This document shows, in pieces, positions 20,307-31,007 of a DNA stretch of 64,000 nt; the first letter of the stretch is position 1; each line of letters begins with the position of its first letter. Position numbers and translations under genes: made by a program. A model generated the notes under the pieces. The model did no database searches, was not told the DNA's origin, and saw only the letters and a list, made by a program, of their open reading frames with translations. The stretch spans positions 248,001 to 312,000 of the forward strand of contig JABCPU010000011.1 in assembly GCA_016800925.1 (NCBI GenBank), read 5' to 3'. Source of the DNA: Suillus spraguei (taxonomy: Eukaryota; Basidiomycota; Agaricomycetes; Boletales; Suillaceae).

Positions 20307-21011
20307 ATGCAGCGACTCGGGGTGCCCACTTTCCATTCTCGAGTGCGTACCCTCTCTATCTCACTGCAAAGCTCTTGTTCGTACGCATCCAAAAGCGCCA
20401 ATCCCTATCCCTACCCAGTACAGACAAACCCTCAGCCGCACCAGATTTTCCATTTACCGCGAAATGCAAACCAGGAGGATGTGAAACGGAGATGCACGTA
20501 TCATTTTATACCGCTGCTTTCGTACTACCTAACACAATGCAGATTATGAACTTGTCCGAATTTACCACCCGGACTCGGCTGTCGCTCGTCACTATCCTTC
20601 CGAAGAGTCGCAGGCACGATTTCAAGCTATTTCTAGAGCGTACGACATACTTCGAGGGAAAGTGTCTTCTTCTGGCGAACCAGTCGAAGCTGCTCACAAA
20701 GTGGATCCGATACGATGGTCAGCTAGGTCGCGTCGTCCTCATTTCGACGATACAGCTAGTGATGAGCGGTGGAAAGAGAGAACGATCATGGGTATGGTAT
20801 TATTGGTAAGTGTTCTTACATTCTTACCCGAACTGATTCGCGATGACTTATCATCAATTTGTTCTAGACTGTGGCTGTATTTGTCGCACAGACTAGTTGG
20901 ACTCGCCGACAGGCCATTGCAGAGATGACAAGTCATGGACGGCCATCCCATCCAAGTAGAAAGTCAGGGAATGACGATGGCGCTCTTGCTGCAGACCATG
21001 AAGATCACTAG
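20307..21011 (+). CDS. Mitochondrial J-domain (DnaJ-like) protein with TM segment
   Basis: A DnaJ-family co-chaperone that would stimulate an Hsp70. Three exons (20307-20493, 20543-20805, 20868-21011) encode 197 residues. The N-terminus (VRTLSISLQSSCSYASKS) is Arg/Ser-rich without acids, like a mitochondrial presequence. The J domain reads QIFHLPRNANQEDVKRRYYE then LVRIYHPDS with the HPD triad and FQAISRAYDILRG. A hydrophobic segment (IMGMVLLTVAVFVAQTSW) near residues 148-165 can cross a membrane. The first intron has a GC donor (T|GCACGT) and CAG acceptor; only this choice restores KRRYYELV, so I infer a GC-AG intron. A truncated copy lies at 8912-9187. Resembles fungal Jid1-type membrane J-proteins; symbol not assigned. 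Confidence 0.82.
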
Positions 21012-23109
21012 AAGGTGGTCTTAACTGCAGCCAGGTCACAGTCTTCGCAGCGCATTAACTATCGCACTATCCTTTCCACCACTCCTCTGATCAATGACCA
21101 TTGCCGCGGTATGCGACAGGTGCCTCCTCCGCACATGTACTTATTGGTTGTCGACAGTTTATGTCTCGCAGTGGATGTGCCCAGTTGTACGACTCCAATT
21201 AGTCTGCCAACCCTGTTCAAACGTATAAGGACAGGGCTGGGTAGTACATTCGTTCCTTGGTGCCCACTACACACCCCAATCTTTTGATTAGGGTTGAGAA
21301 AACAGTCGGAGGCAATATGGATGAGGACAAACTACTTCTCGCATAGAGGTCCTCGGAAAGCAACCTGGGCATAGAAAGTTCTGACAAGCGCATGCGGCAA
21401 TCATTGTTTTGAATATTGAGAAATTGGCAAGTGCATCACGCTTCACAACATATTATGTGTGCTGGGGACGGGCGAAGCAGACATAGATAGTGACAGCGTG
21501 GCATACTTACCCAATGTTGTACATTGTAGGTGAGAACAAACTAGCAACAGGCGGTGGCACCGGAGGACATCTTGAGCCTTACGCGTCGATCGCCCATAAC
21601 GTACTGGACTTGATGTAAGTCTTGAATTTGTACTACAACAGGTTGTGTAAATATCACAACTAATGACGTAGCATAATTCCAGTTTACTACAGTTGCTTGA
21701 TCGTCACCTTGATGCAACAACCACACCAGATACTCCCACTACCCCGTAACAACATGTGCAATGCTTCCATATCAAGAAAATAATGATCCATCCCTTGTAC
21801 ATTTCACTCTGCCGATTTTGTCTCTGCGGTATCCTGATTGTCGACGTCTTCGTAACACGAGGTCAGAATGTGTGCTTTTCCGAGGATCATCATACACTGG
21901 TTGTTCTTCAAATGCCCGCGAATCCGATACCATCAGCGGGAGAAGATACTGCCTCGTCTAACGCCATTGTCTCGAATTATTGTGCCCAACACACCACTAG
22001 CATGGACGTCTAATATCATCAGCGAAGCCACCCGGTAACAAATAAATCCCTCTGCTTCCTGTTTCTTGCTTCCTTCCTTCTAAATAACTTTATTGCGAAC
22101 CTAAGCATGGAAGCCTTGAATGATCATAATAACGAGGGAAACCGAGAATGCTCAATATGGTTTGCGGAAGTGCCTTGTTTTTAGTGAATCCCGCTTTCTC
22201 AACTCATCAGCTGTAGTCCATTTATCAGCGAATCATATTTTTCATATTATTTTTCACAGGAACAGTTAATGGCATTTCGAATTTATATCAGTTTATAATT
22301 GTAATGGGACTCCTTATCGATATCTCTTGTGAACCGGTGAATTCACTCGTCTCTCGCCGGTTACATGGTGACAACACCGCCGGTTACTTGTGTTGTATGA
22401 CAGCCGTATACCAGTTTATTTTTTTGATCACACGTGTAAGCTGCTCAAGTAAAGTTTGTATACTGCTGTCGCGGAGAGTGAAATACGAGCAGCAGCCGAC
22501 TTGCCGAGCGAAGGAAAACTCATGGTACTCAGTACTCAGTATGGATCTTTGTGTGCGTGTACTTGATATCTCCCTGCCAGGTCGTTACCTTACTTGACAA
22601 GGTTTCTTTCACCCTATATCCAGAGCTATTAACCACTTTCGACTAACCAGCAACTTCCGAGTATTCACGTGAAGCGCCGCATCGGCAACTTCCAACTGAG
22701 CCGAGTATCATGAGGAAAAAGTTGGGGGTCTAAACGAGTTGGAGAAGTTTCTGTCGATGCTATCCTCGAGTCTATCATGGTTTGAGAAGCTTCTGACCGT
22801 CAATGAGTACATTCAACTGATCTTCTGGTTGGTTCACTAGTAGGCACGCTAACCATATGTCTATAGAGCGATGCCGCATAACATTTCTCCACGACTTTCT
22901 ATTTTTTTCCGTACTACGGTACATTTGACCGACTTGTAGCCATCGAGCTACGTCAAGCATCGGTGGAGCGGGTGGAGCAACTCGAGAAACTGATCCTAGT
23001 TGGAGTGATGTGGCGTTGCCGCATCGCGGTCCACAAGCATTTAAGGGTTCCTAGACGACCGTCCCGTTAGATAAGACCAGCCTCCACAATCATTAGCCTA
23101 GTCGCCAGT
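21012..23109. other. 2.1 kb without a supported gene
   Basis: Open frames of up to about 97 codons occur on both strands but none has a known motif, plausible composition or flanking splice sites. There is some AT-rich sequence around 22200-22300. I see no inverted repeats or transposase fragments. It separates the Smr island from the housekeeping part of the window. Confidence 0.45.
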
Positions 23110-23997
23110 ATGCTTATGGCGTCGCCTTTTACTACTCTCCCGCCTGAACTTCTACTCTGTGTCTTTTCACTGGCTTCTAGTCACCGCCCTACTGCTGTAG
23201 CACTATCACTTGTCTCGCATTGGGTGCACAATCATGTCGAACGCAACCTCTACCACACAGTTTCCCTTTCATCCAGTCGCTCCCTTTTAGCATTCATTGC
23301 TAGCCTCAACTCCAAACCGCATATCTTTGCGCATAATCTAGTGAAGAGGTTGAGCATCACTGCGCTAGGTCCCATCAGCAGCATAGACGAAGTGCTGAAA
23401 AAGTGCACTGGCGTCAGAAGTCTCGTCTGTGGATTCTCCGTGCCTTCATACATCCATTGTGCCCAGAAATTAAGACAGCCCATCGCGCCACCAGATACCA
23501 CAACGTTTCGCCTTCCTATCACGCCCTGCGAACAATTTCTAATAGCCCTCGCTTGTCGAGATGGGATCGACATGTCCATCATCTCTCCTCTAGTCACCCA
23601 TCTCAGAATCCAACTAACGCCTGCCACGACGTCCGAGAGCGTGGCTCGTCTTCGAGGGCTATCTTATCTCACACATCTGGCAATTACGTATAGGCATGGG
23701 TTGCATGGAAATATTAACTCCATCAAGGAGATGATCAAACCTGTTTTGGAGGAAGGAAGACTGAAGGTTCTCGTCATTCATGTTACGGGTGCAGGAAGCG
23801 AGGCACACCGCAAGGAGATCGAAGAGTGGCGTAGTGATTCTAGTAACCTCGAGGTTATTGACAGTACCCCTATTAGTCCGAGGTGTGTTGAATACCCCCA
23901 TACCCAAATTATAGCGAAACGTGCCACAGCTGCTGTTCTCCCTCAATGGGAACAGGGGGATGACATATGGGATGACAGCCCTAGATACTGTCCGTAG
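23110..23997 (+). CDS. F-box-like protein, single exon
   Basis: 295 residues without introns. The N-terminus FTTLPPELLLCVFSLASSHR with LVSHWVHNHVERNLYHTVSL matches the F-box pattern (L-P-x-E-L, hydrophobic core, then W and LY spacing), so it may recruit substrates to an SCF ubiquitin ligase through Skp1. The rest has weak leucine-rich regularity (ISPLVTHLRIQL, RLRGLSYLTHLAITY, LEEGRLKVLVIHV) as in the many lineage-specific F-box proteins of agaricomycetes; a substrate cannot be guessed. Two in-frame ATGs (23110 and 23119) are possible starts. Upstream TATA was not identified. Confidence 0.7.
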   Translation: MLMASPFTTLPPELLLCVFSLASSHRPTAVALSLVSHWVHNHVERNLYHTVSLSSSRSLLAFIASLNSKPHIFAHNLVKRLSITALGPISSIDEVLKKCTGVRSLVCGFSVPSYIHCAQKLRQPIAPPDTTTFRLPITPCEQFLIALACRDGIDMSIISPLVTHLRIQLTPATTSESVARLRGLSYLTHLAITYRHGLHGNINSIKEMIKPVLEEGRLKVLVIHVTGAGSEAHRKEIEEWRSDSSNLEVIDSTPISPRCVEYPHTQIIAKRATAAVLPQWEQGDDIWDDSPRYCP

Positions 23998-24755
23998 TGA
24001 GTTCAATTTGTGTTAGTCTATCGCGTAGCAATGACATCTGTGTCCTTAATATGTTAGTGTTTGATACTACAGACACTTCACCTAAGGGCATCTCGTACCA
24101 ACTGACGTTATTCCCACCGTAGGTTCACAACTTGCGCCGTTCGTTTGGTGTTTACGAATTGGCGATAAGATAAAGGATCTCGTTATCTGAACCCTTTGCG
24201 GGCCCGGGCTTCAGGACCGCCGAAACCAAGGCATCGATTGTTGTGACTCGTGGCCACGGAAGAGTCAATGTGAACCCTATGATTCATTCACTTGATGTGC
24301 CTCAGAGCTCAGGCCATCCTGCTCGACTGGCCTACACCCTGTACTGTACACAGGGTTCGTGTAATTCCATGTCTCGTTGACAAATTCTCGTTAAGCTTTG
24401 ATCATCAACGGAGCTCTCCATTGCACGCAGAAAACACGGCAAAATCTAAGAGACGAGATCTACAGCAAAAACTAAGACGGATGGTATGTAAACTAGAAGA
24501 TAGATTTATCATCGATAGACAATTCGATATTAAGCGTCGTGAAATTGATCATGGAAAAGTCGTTGAATATAGAAGACGGTCAAACCCTTGTCTACACATT
24601 GATGTTAATAGTGCCCGGCATACGAGACAATGTGTCCCTGCAAGTATTCACTCCCCTTGGAGTGCAGGATGCTGCTGGGACGAGGTGGAGGAGGGCCGAC
24701 GATTGATGAACGAGGTTCATACGTTTGCTCCCACTCAGCTGCCGGCCACCCGGAC
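23998..24755. other. 3' intergenic region between F-box gene and Zn2Cys6 gene
   Basis: Convergent 3' ends. A plus-strand frame at 24292-24822 overlaps the 3' exon of the minus-strand regulator and has no recognisable features; it is most likely antisense chance. No other feature seen. Confidence 0.4.
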
Positions 24756-27700
24756 CTATGGTAAAAACGACATGAGGAGAGAAAGGTCAACGAAACGAAA
24801 GGCAGACCTCGATTCTGAATGAGTGGTATATGTGTGGTGCGCGACGTCGGCACCTATTTGGCCATTTTCACTATGCTGAGTATAATCATTGAACAGTGGA
24901 CAGGTTGCAGATTCAAACTGCGGAGGTGACACGGGGCGCTCGTTACATGGCAATCTTGTATCAGATCCATGCACAAGGTTCGCAGGCATCATTATTCCAG
25001 AGTCGAGGCTGGTGACTGGAGCTTCTAGGCATTGATGAATGGTGGGATGGTCGTACTTGTGGAGATGAGAAGACTGCAAGGACGAGAGATGAGTTTGCAT
25101 TTGATTGCTCCAAGCGGTGGTCCCGCCTTGTGCTAATCCATGGGACGCCCACAAGGGTGGCACTGGAACCGGATGTCTGGTAAGGTGCGGGAAATCGAAC
25201 CACTGAGGACTGGGCTCATTCAGTGGAGCGTATGAGTATGTGGTGACCGGCGGCAGCGCAGGATGATACGCTGATGAGGGATTAGGACGATAATCCGGAG
25301 GATGGGTGTGATGTTCTGGTAGCGCCAACAATGTGCGTGCGTCGTCTTTGCCCCCATAGCTTCGGAGTGACAGATTACCTTTGTGACCACCGCTTCCAGA
25401 GCCGCTGAGGCTGTGTGGCATTGAAGTACCGAGCTCCTTTCTAGACAGCAAGTCAGTAACGGTCAAACAATCAATCGCGTCACGTACAGATATATCTCGG
25501 CATTTCTCCATCGCGGTTTCAGATGTTCAAGCACTTCTATAAAAAAGGATACGTCCTCAAGGAGCTCTGCCATCGCAACTGCAAATATTGGCTTGACATC
25601 CTCGATTCCGCCAGACTGGAGTTGTCTGCGTTCTTGCCATTTCAAATCCCAATATTTCATGAGAAGAATCGCAGCACACATGTGTGTCCCGCAAATGAGT
25701 GTGGGTATATTAGATATACCCCTTTGAATCTGCGCCCGCAGTATCTTCGCACAGGATTTTGCTGCGCTGACACAGATAGCGATACAGGGGACGGGCATGC
25801 TTGCGTGTGGGGGAGCATTGGAAAGGGAGTGAAGTGACCCAGGCAAGAAAGGACGATAAATGACGATGTGCGTGAGGTAATAGGTGGTATACAGCGTAGT
25901 TGATTGGTTAGCGAAAAATGGATTTTCTAAGTGAGGTGACCATTGCACTGTAATCAAAGCGTGAGATGGATCGACGCCCATAACTAACGATTACTGACAA
26001 TGAGGAGGCACCGACTCAGCCCATTCAGTCATTGCGGCACTAAGGTGGTTCAAAACTTCATGCCACCGCGGACGCGCGGCGCTAACCAATAATTTGGACC
26101 TATCAAGGGCATACTGTGCCAATAAAAGTTTAGTCACTCGTAAAAGATACCTGCGGGGTGGGAAAACGTACTATGGTCCTTAGAGCATATGCGGAGATTT
26201 TGGTCAATTTTAGGTAGGAATTGAACCCTGCTATCTTTGATGGCTTTCCCGGTGGCTGTTGGAATGCCTTCTCAGGATCTTCAGTTTCCCAGTATTCGTC
26301 ATCAACTTCCAGGGGAAGGTCGACATCGAAGCTGGACAAGCATGCGTCAGAAGGATCACGTAACATATTGTGTGACTTACTCATCCTCCCCAGAACAACA
26401 TGGTCGTCCAAGAGCAGCACTTCCTATGCGGTCGTATAGCACAAGCACCCAAAACGCTCTTTTCCATAATTCCTCCTCAACACTTGGCTTTTCTCCGTAG
26501 ATCTTCTTGCGGTGTGCGCCAACATCCTGCGCTTTGCGAAGGCCAATACTGATGAAGAGCCATCCCACTGGATGAAAAGTGGTACCGCGGAGAAACATGC
26601 CTAGCAACTAAGGCAGATAAGATATTTTTATAGATCACTGCTGTCTTTGTAAAGTTACTCACGGACATAGTTTGTACCTCAAAGAGGCCAGGGGGATGAA
26701 ACAAGCTGCGAGAATCGCGATGAACATCTGCAGAGAATAATGAGATCCACGAAGAAAAATTGACAAGGTTGCCGGCATACCAACTGCTGCGTTAAAGTAC
26801 TTCCACCCTGCTCTTTGCCACTTACAATCCTCATCCGGCATCTCCGCTTCGGGTATGTCATATGCATGACCACCCAATACACGGGGATCGTCGGACCAGC
26901 GGCTAGCAACCGCAAATAGTGCCAAGCACAGGCATCCAAACCACGGATCTGTGTCTTGAAGACCTTCCTGCCATTGGCGCTCAAATGTCGGCTGATGAAA
27001 AAGTGGACATTGAGGGTTGATATGGAGAAAAAATAAACTGATCAAGCTGTCGCTCAAGTCAGGTGGGGGAAATTCCTTTGTTAGCGAATGGCAGAGCGTC
27101 TCGAGCCTGTCTTGGAAACCTTCGAAAGCAAGTTCCCACTACACAGGACAAGCGATGAGCGGTTTGATGCCCGGTGAGAAAATAAATAAATGCTTACTGA
27201 AGGCGTGGTCCAGAATTCCGGACGTCGTGTCGGCGTAAAACTTACGGAACTCGCCGATTCCGGTGAACTGCGACTACCAGTTCCACTCTCGGCATCAGTC
27301 GAGCCTGACTCTTGAAATATGCGGTTGATGTGTTCCTCGCGGAGTTTCCGTGTTGGTTCGATGAGTTTGAAGCAGCTGCTCTTGCCATGAAAGCGGACTT
27401 GATTATCCACCAATGAGCCATGTACCTGGGCAGGCTCCAGCCCACGAATGGTCAGACGCTTCATACCCCGGGAGAGACTCAATTCGCCGACTTCTTCACT
27501 GTCCGAGGATGTACATGCATCCGATGATAAGTCTGTATCCGTGCGAGGGGTGCCCGCGGAACGCCGGCTCCTGATACTAACACTAGATGTAGAAAATTTG
27601 CCAGTAGTACCGACAGAAGGTGACCCATTGGATCGCAAATGAGGAACCGGTGATGATGATTTTTGATCTGGGGAAAGACGGTATTGTGGTTCTGCATCAT

Positions 27701-28440
27701 GTTTCCAAGAATCACGGACAACTGGTGAACCAAGCTCCTCAGAGAAATCAGCCTCGGGACGGAGCTATCAATAACCATCAGTCAGATAGGAGCAACAGAT
27801 AAAACAAGCCAAATGGTAAAAGATAGACTGCAGTGTCCATCATTTCTCGGAGAGACATGTAATGGAGCCTGAGGATCTAGTTGCACTGAAGAACTTTGAC
27901 ACTTGACATATCCACCATGCTGGGCGGGATTAATAAACGTGAGATTTACGCACCCGCTTTAAGAGAGCCTCCATTCTTTCCAACCTGTCTTCAAGGCCCG
28001 TGATATATCTGTACATGATCTCAGTTTTATTGTCATAATTAGTCGGAGAATGGGGGCAGTACATACGCCTTTGGAGGACCTCTAGGCTTCGAAGCCTCGC
28101 TGTAAGAATGGTAATCATTCAGCAACTTTAACTTTATATAACATCCTCGGACATACACGTAAGAACAAGTCTTGCGATTCTGTACACAGTTGGTACAGAT
28201 ATTATCAGGCATGCGTGGGCCATCACACTTAGTCTTTCTACGACGGCAGGCATCGCAGGCCCGCTCGATCTTTCGCTTTTTGTAGGCGCCTTGGTCACTG
28301 GAGTACGATGGAGTTTGCTGTAGAGTAACCATAGACGTGCTAGCCATAGGCTGCTGGTGGGATACCACATAAGGGTCGCCAATATCTACGACATTGGACG
28401 AATAGACGTTTGAAGGATAGTAGGGACGAGTAGGATGCAT
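24756..28440 (-). CDS. Zn2Cys6 fungal transcription factor
   Basis: Nuclear regulator of the Gal4 class. Exon 1 (start 28440) contains the binuclear zinc cluster: RACDACRRRKTKCDGPRMP then NICTNCVQNRKTCSYV, six cysteines with the standard spacing. A spliced linker EASKPRGPPKAYITGLEDRL with LERMEALLKR is the usual coiled dimerisation element. The middle homology region (fungal_trans) runs through CPLFHQPTFERQW, LFAVASRWSDDPRVLGG, LLGMFLRGTTFHP, LRKAQDVGAHRKK, ELWKRAFWVLVLYDRIGSA, LGRPC and LPLEVDDEYWE, about 27050-26130. Further exons extend to 25463 and a Ser/Pro/His-rich C-terminal exon to about 24756. Many short introns; the exact 3' end is uncertain. Targets unknown. The cluster plus the 'DVGAHRKK' block place it in the large basidiomycete family related to xylanase/carbon regulators, but no pathway can be assigned. 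Confidence 0.85.
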
Positions 28441-29240
28441 ATGAAGAAGTGTGCAAGGATTTGCAAGGATACGATGTCCGAAAGGAGGGACAAGAGAGGA
28501 ATGATTCAGGAAGATCCAGGATAGTACTTTGAGGGAACTAAAAACAGAAAAACAGGCCTGATTTGGGTAACCTAGAATGAATATTAGTCGCAGAAGGGAG
28601 TCTGCTTTAAAGGTGTGAAGAAGAAAGACCGGAAGACATAGGCATCGACATATACCACGTTACTAATATTTTGGTCAGCAAACGTTATTTCCCCTCTGAC
28701 ATACATTTACTCTCACGTGGTGCTAGTCGGACTTTGAAATTTCGGTGCCGTAAACCAAGCCGATATAGACAAATGTTTTACAAATTCTATTACGGATAAT
28801 TAATTATTTGCTTCCTGTGCACTTTAAAATTTCCAAAGTAGAGCCATCGAGCCTGCCGGCAGTCTGGATCGACCTTTTGTGCCGCCGGTGACGAAATCGC
28901 TGACTCGAAATCACAACGACTTCGCTGGCCACTTTAGCTCAAGCTTCTTCTTCTCCGACATCAAGGAGGATTTTCTCGAAAATCATATCACTTTGTCCCC
29001 CACATAGATCCGGTCAGTTGACGTAAATTACGAATATCCAGGACCACGCTGTTTGACTGTCATCTGACCAGTGATCCGTATCTAGGCCTTGTACCAACAA
29101 AGTAAGTGCCGTAGTCGTTGACTTTCAACCTTAAAGGACTTTGTAGGTGAGTTATTCCCAGTGAACAGTTAGTAAAGCATTTCCTGACGTGGCACCTGCC
29201 ACAGCAGAGCTTGGCTTGGAAATTTCTCAAGAAACCTCTT
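28441..29240. promoter_or_regulatory. Divergent promoter region, Zn2Cys6 factor / SDHAF4
   Basis: 800 bases between the two start codons. Contains CACGTGG at about 28715 and several AT-rich stretches (28780-28835). Transcript starts cannot be placed. No coding sequence seen. Confidence 0.4.
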
Positions 29241-29627
29241 ATGCCATCCTTCTATCCCTTTCTTCGGTTCGGTTCGTTGGCCACCAAGTCAGCCTCACAA
29301 CGACGCCTGATCATTGGGACACGGGGAATGAGTTCATCCAACTTGAATAGACCCTCACCTCCTCCCCTTCCACGCGAACTTCAACGGGAATTCGAAGAAC
29401 TCCAGCGTAGTGCCCAAATGCCCCTCTCATCTCCAACCCTCTCCCACGGCGAGGCAGAGGCACAGATGTCGTTACATCCAGACGCTCGTAAACCATTACT
29501 ACCTGAGTTTGACGGTGATGTCAATCCCAGAACGGGCGAACAAGGAGGTCCGAAGAGGGAGCCCGTCGGGAAGTGGAGTGACGACGGTGGTGACTGGAGT
29601 TTCAAAGGGCGTGTCTCTGACTTCTAG
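29241..29627 (+). CDS. SDHAF4: Succinate dehydrogenase assembly factor 4
   Basis: Chaperone of the flavinated Sdh1 subunit during complex II assembly in the mitochondrial matrix. Single exon, 128 residues from the ATG at 29241 (an upstream extension has no ATG). The N-terminus FLRFGSLATKSASQRRLIIG is a basic presequence. The C-terminal block is the family signature: PLLPEFDGDVNPRTGEQGGP then KREPVGKW and the invariant ending DWSFKGRVSDF. Length and ending agree with fungal Sdh8/SDHAF4. It shares its upstream region with the divergent Zn2Cys6 regulator. Confidence 0.93.
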   Translation: MPSFYPFLRFGSLATKSASQRRLIIGTRGMSSSNLNRPSPPPLPRELQREFEELQRSAQMPLSSPTLSHGEAEAQMSLHPDARKPLLPEFDGDVNPRTGEQGGPKREPVGKWSDDGGDWSFKGRVSDF

Positions 29628-30120
29628 TCGAGCTTACGACTAGGTTTAATTTTAAAACCACTCTCATGATAGTAGCATCCTGCGATGTTACTTTACTACC
29701 TCGAAGCGTTGACAGTCTTCTCGCTTAACGTTATAAGCCAAGCCTAGTCACTATCGGACCTTCTGAAAATCTCATCGATGGAGACAGTAACAAAGAATCC
29801 ATGACTTTTCAGGCCTTGCATTTAATGGTCAAGATATTCATTTCACGTAGGGCTATCTTCAAATCGAACTCGGGAGTTGTAAACGAGCATTTCTCAAATT
29901 CCACCATTTGTTTTCTGGCAATGAGCTCGCCGCGGGCCGCAGTGTTCGAGAAAATCATACTAGTCGTCAATACAAGGAAGTTCTCCCAGACCAATGTAGA
30001 TGCCAATCAGTACAAGCCCCTAGCTTGCAAACACAAGTCCATGGAGTTTGGGCGTTGCACAAGTTACAGAATTATGAAAATATGTACATTTTTTACCGCA
30101 GTCGCAGGAATGTGATCGCA
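29628..30120. other. Convergent 3' region, SDHAF4 / SmD3
   Basis: About 490 bases holding the two 3' UTRs. Small frames on each strand (for example 29801-30115) have no motif or splice support. Confidence 0.4.
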
Positions 30121-30718
30121 TCACCTCCTGATGCCTCTTGGGGCAGGAACCCCACGTCCCCGACGAGCTGTTATTTAAGTTAGATCATGACTTCCGAACG
30201 AAAAAAATGACCATACCATTCGCTAAAGAGTTTCCTCAGTCAGTAAATCATACAACACAGAAAAACACAACGACAGACCTCTCATAATAGTCGCGCGGCC
30301 ACGTGCAGTACCAATACCTCTTCCACGCATGGCATTGGGACCAACTCTCTTGAACCTACGCAACAAGGTCAGGCTGATCTCGAAATCTGATCGTGTGCGA
30401 CTTACATGGGGGCATTCTGCAGCATATCTGGCACAATGAAGAACCTGACCATACTTCCCCTGATATACACCTGATCTAGTTGTGATACACGGCCATCTCG
30501 TCCTGTTACTGTTATATCCCTGAGTGAGATGTTTAAGTTATCTTCGGCTAGCAGCGTAGATAAATCAGAAAAGATCTATGACAATGGTGCTCGAAAATAG
30601 ACGTACCCTCAGCGAGTTTGCCGCGATAAAGTTGGCCCGTCTTGAGTTCTACGGTAACAATGTGTCCTAAGGACTCGTGGAGTAGCTTGACTGGCACACC
30701 AAGCCCCGTGTTTGCCAT
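30121..30718 (-). CDS. SMD3: Small nuclear ribonucleoprotein Sm D3
   Basis: Core spliceosomal Sm protein, part of the heptameric ring on U1, U2, U4 and U5 snRNAs. Four exons on the minus strand, too short individually to stand out. Exon 1 (ATG 30718-30716): [20 protein letters not shown] and [11 protein letters not shown], the Sm1 motif. Exon 2: [20 protein letters not shown] then [17 protein letters not shown], the Sm2 motif. Exon 3: [20 protein letters not shown]. Exon 4: [14 protein letters not shown] and TGA at 30123-30121. The C-terminal Arg/Gly tail is typical of D3 (symmetric dimethylation in other organisms). Divergent from the CLC gene. Confidence 0.92.
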
Positions 30719-31007
30719 TTCTGAGTGGTTGTCAGTGTAAGAGTTTGAATTCTTGTTGTGTTATTTGGTCTTGTTTGGTGGCCGCATATAAATTTGCTAC
30801 TCCCTCCTGTAGTGACAGCGTGGCAGGCGGAGAGAGAAAGAGCGCAAACCGTGAAACAAGTCTTGTTTTGTCACCCTAACACACTCAGGCTCTGCCAACA
30901 ATTGTTTCTTTCAAGTTCTCCGAGGTGGTCAACATCGACTGCGGCAATTATGTATGAATTCACACAACATGGGCGTAACTTGCTAATAGAATATTTGTGA
31001 AGCCGCA
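30719..31007. promoter_or_regulatory. Divergent promoter region, SmD3 / CLC
   Basis: 290 bases between the start codons; must contain both promoters. No TATA box stands out on either side. Confidence 0.45.

Noticed and set aside
21015..21290. 90-codon frame downstream of the J-protein gene
   Set aside because: No motif, overlapped by an equally long frame on the other strand; probably 3' UTR.
24292..24822. 176-codon plus-strand frame
   Set aside because: Overlaps the 3' exon of the Zn2Cys6 gene in antisense, no motif, no splice signals, no promoter seen.
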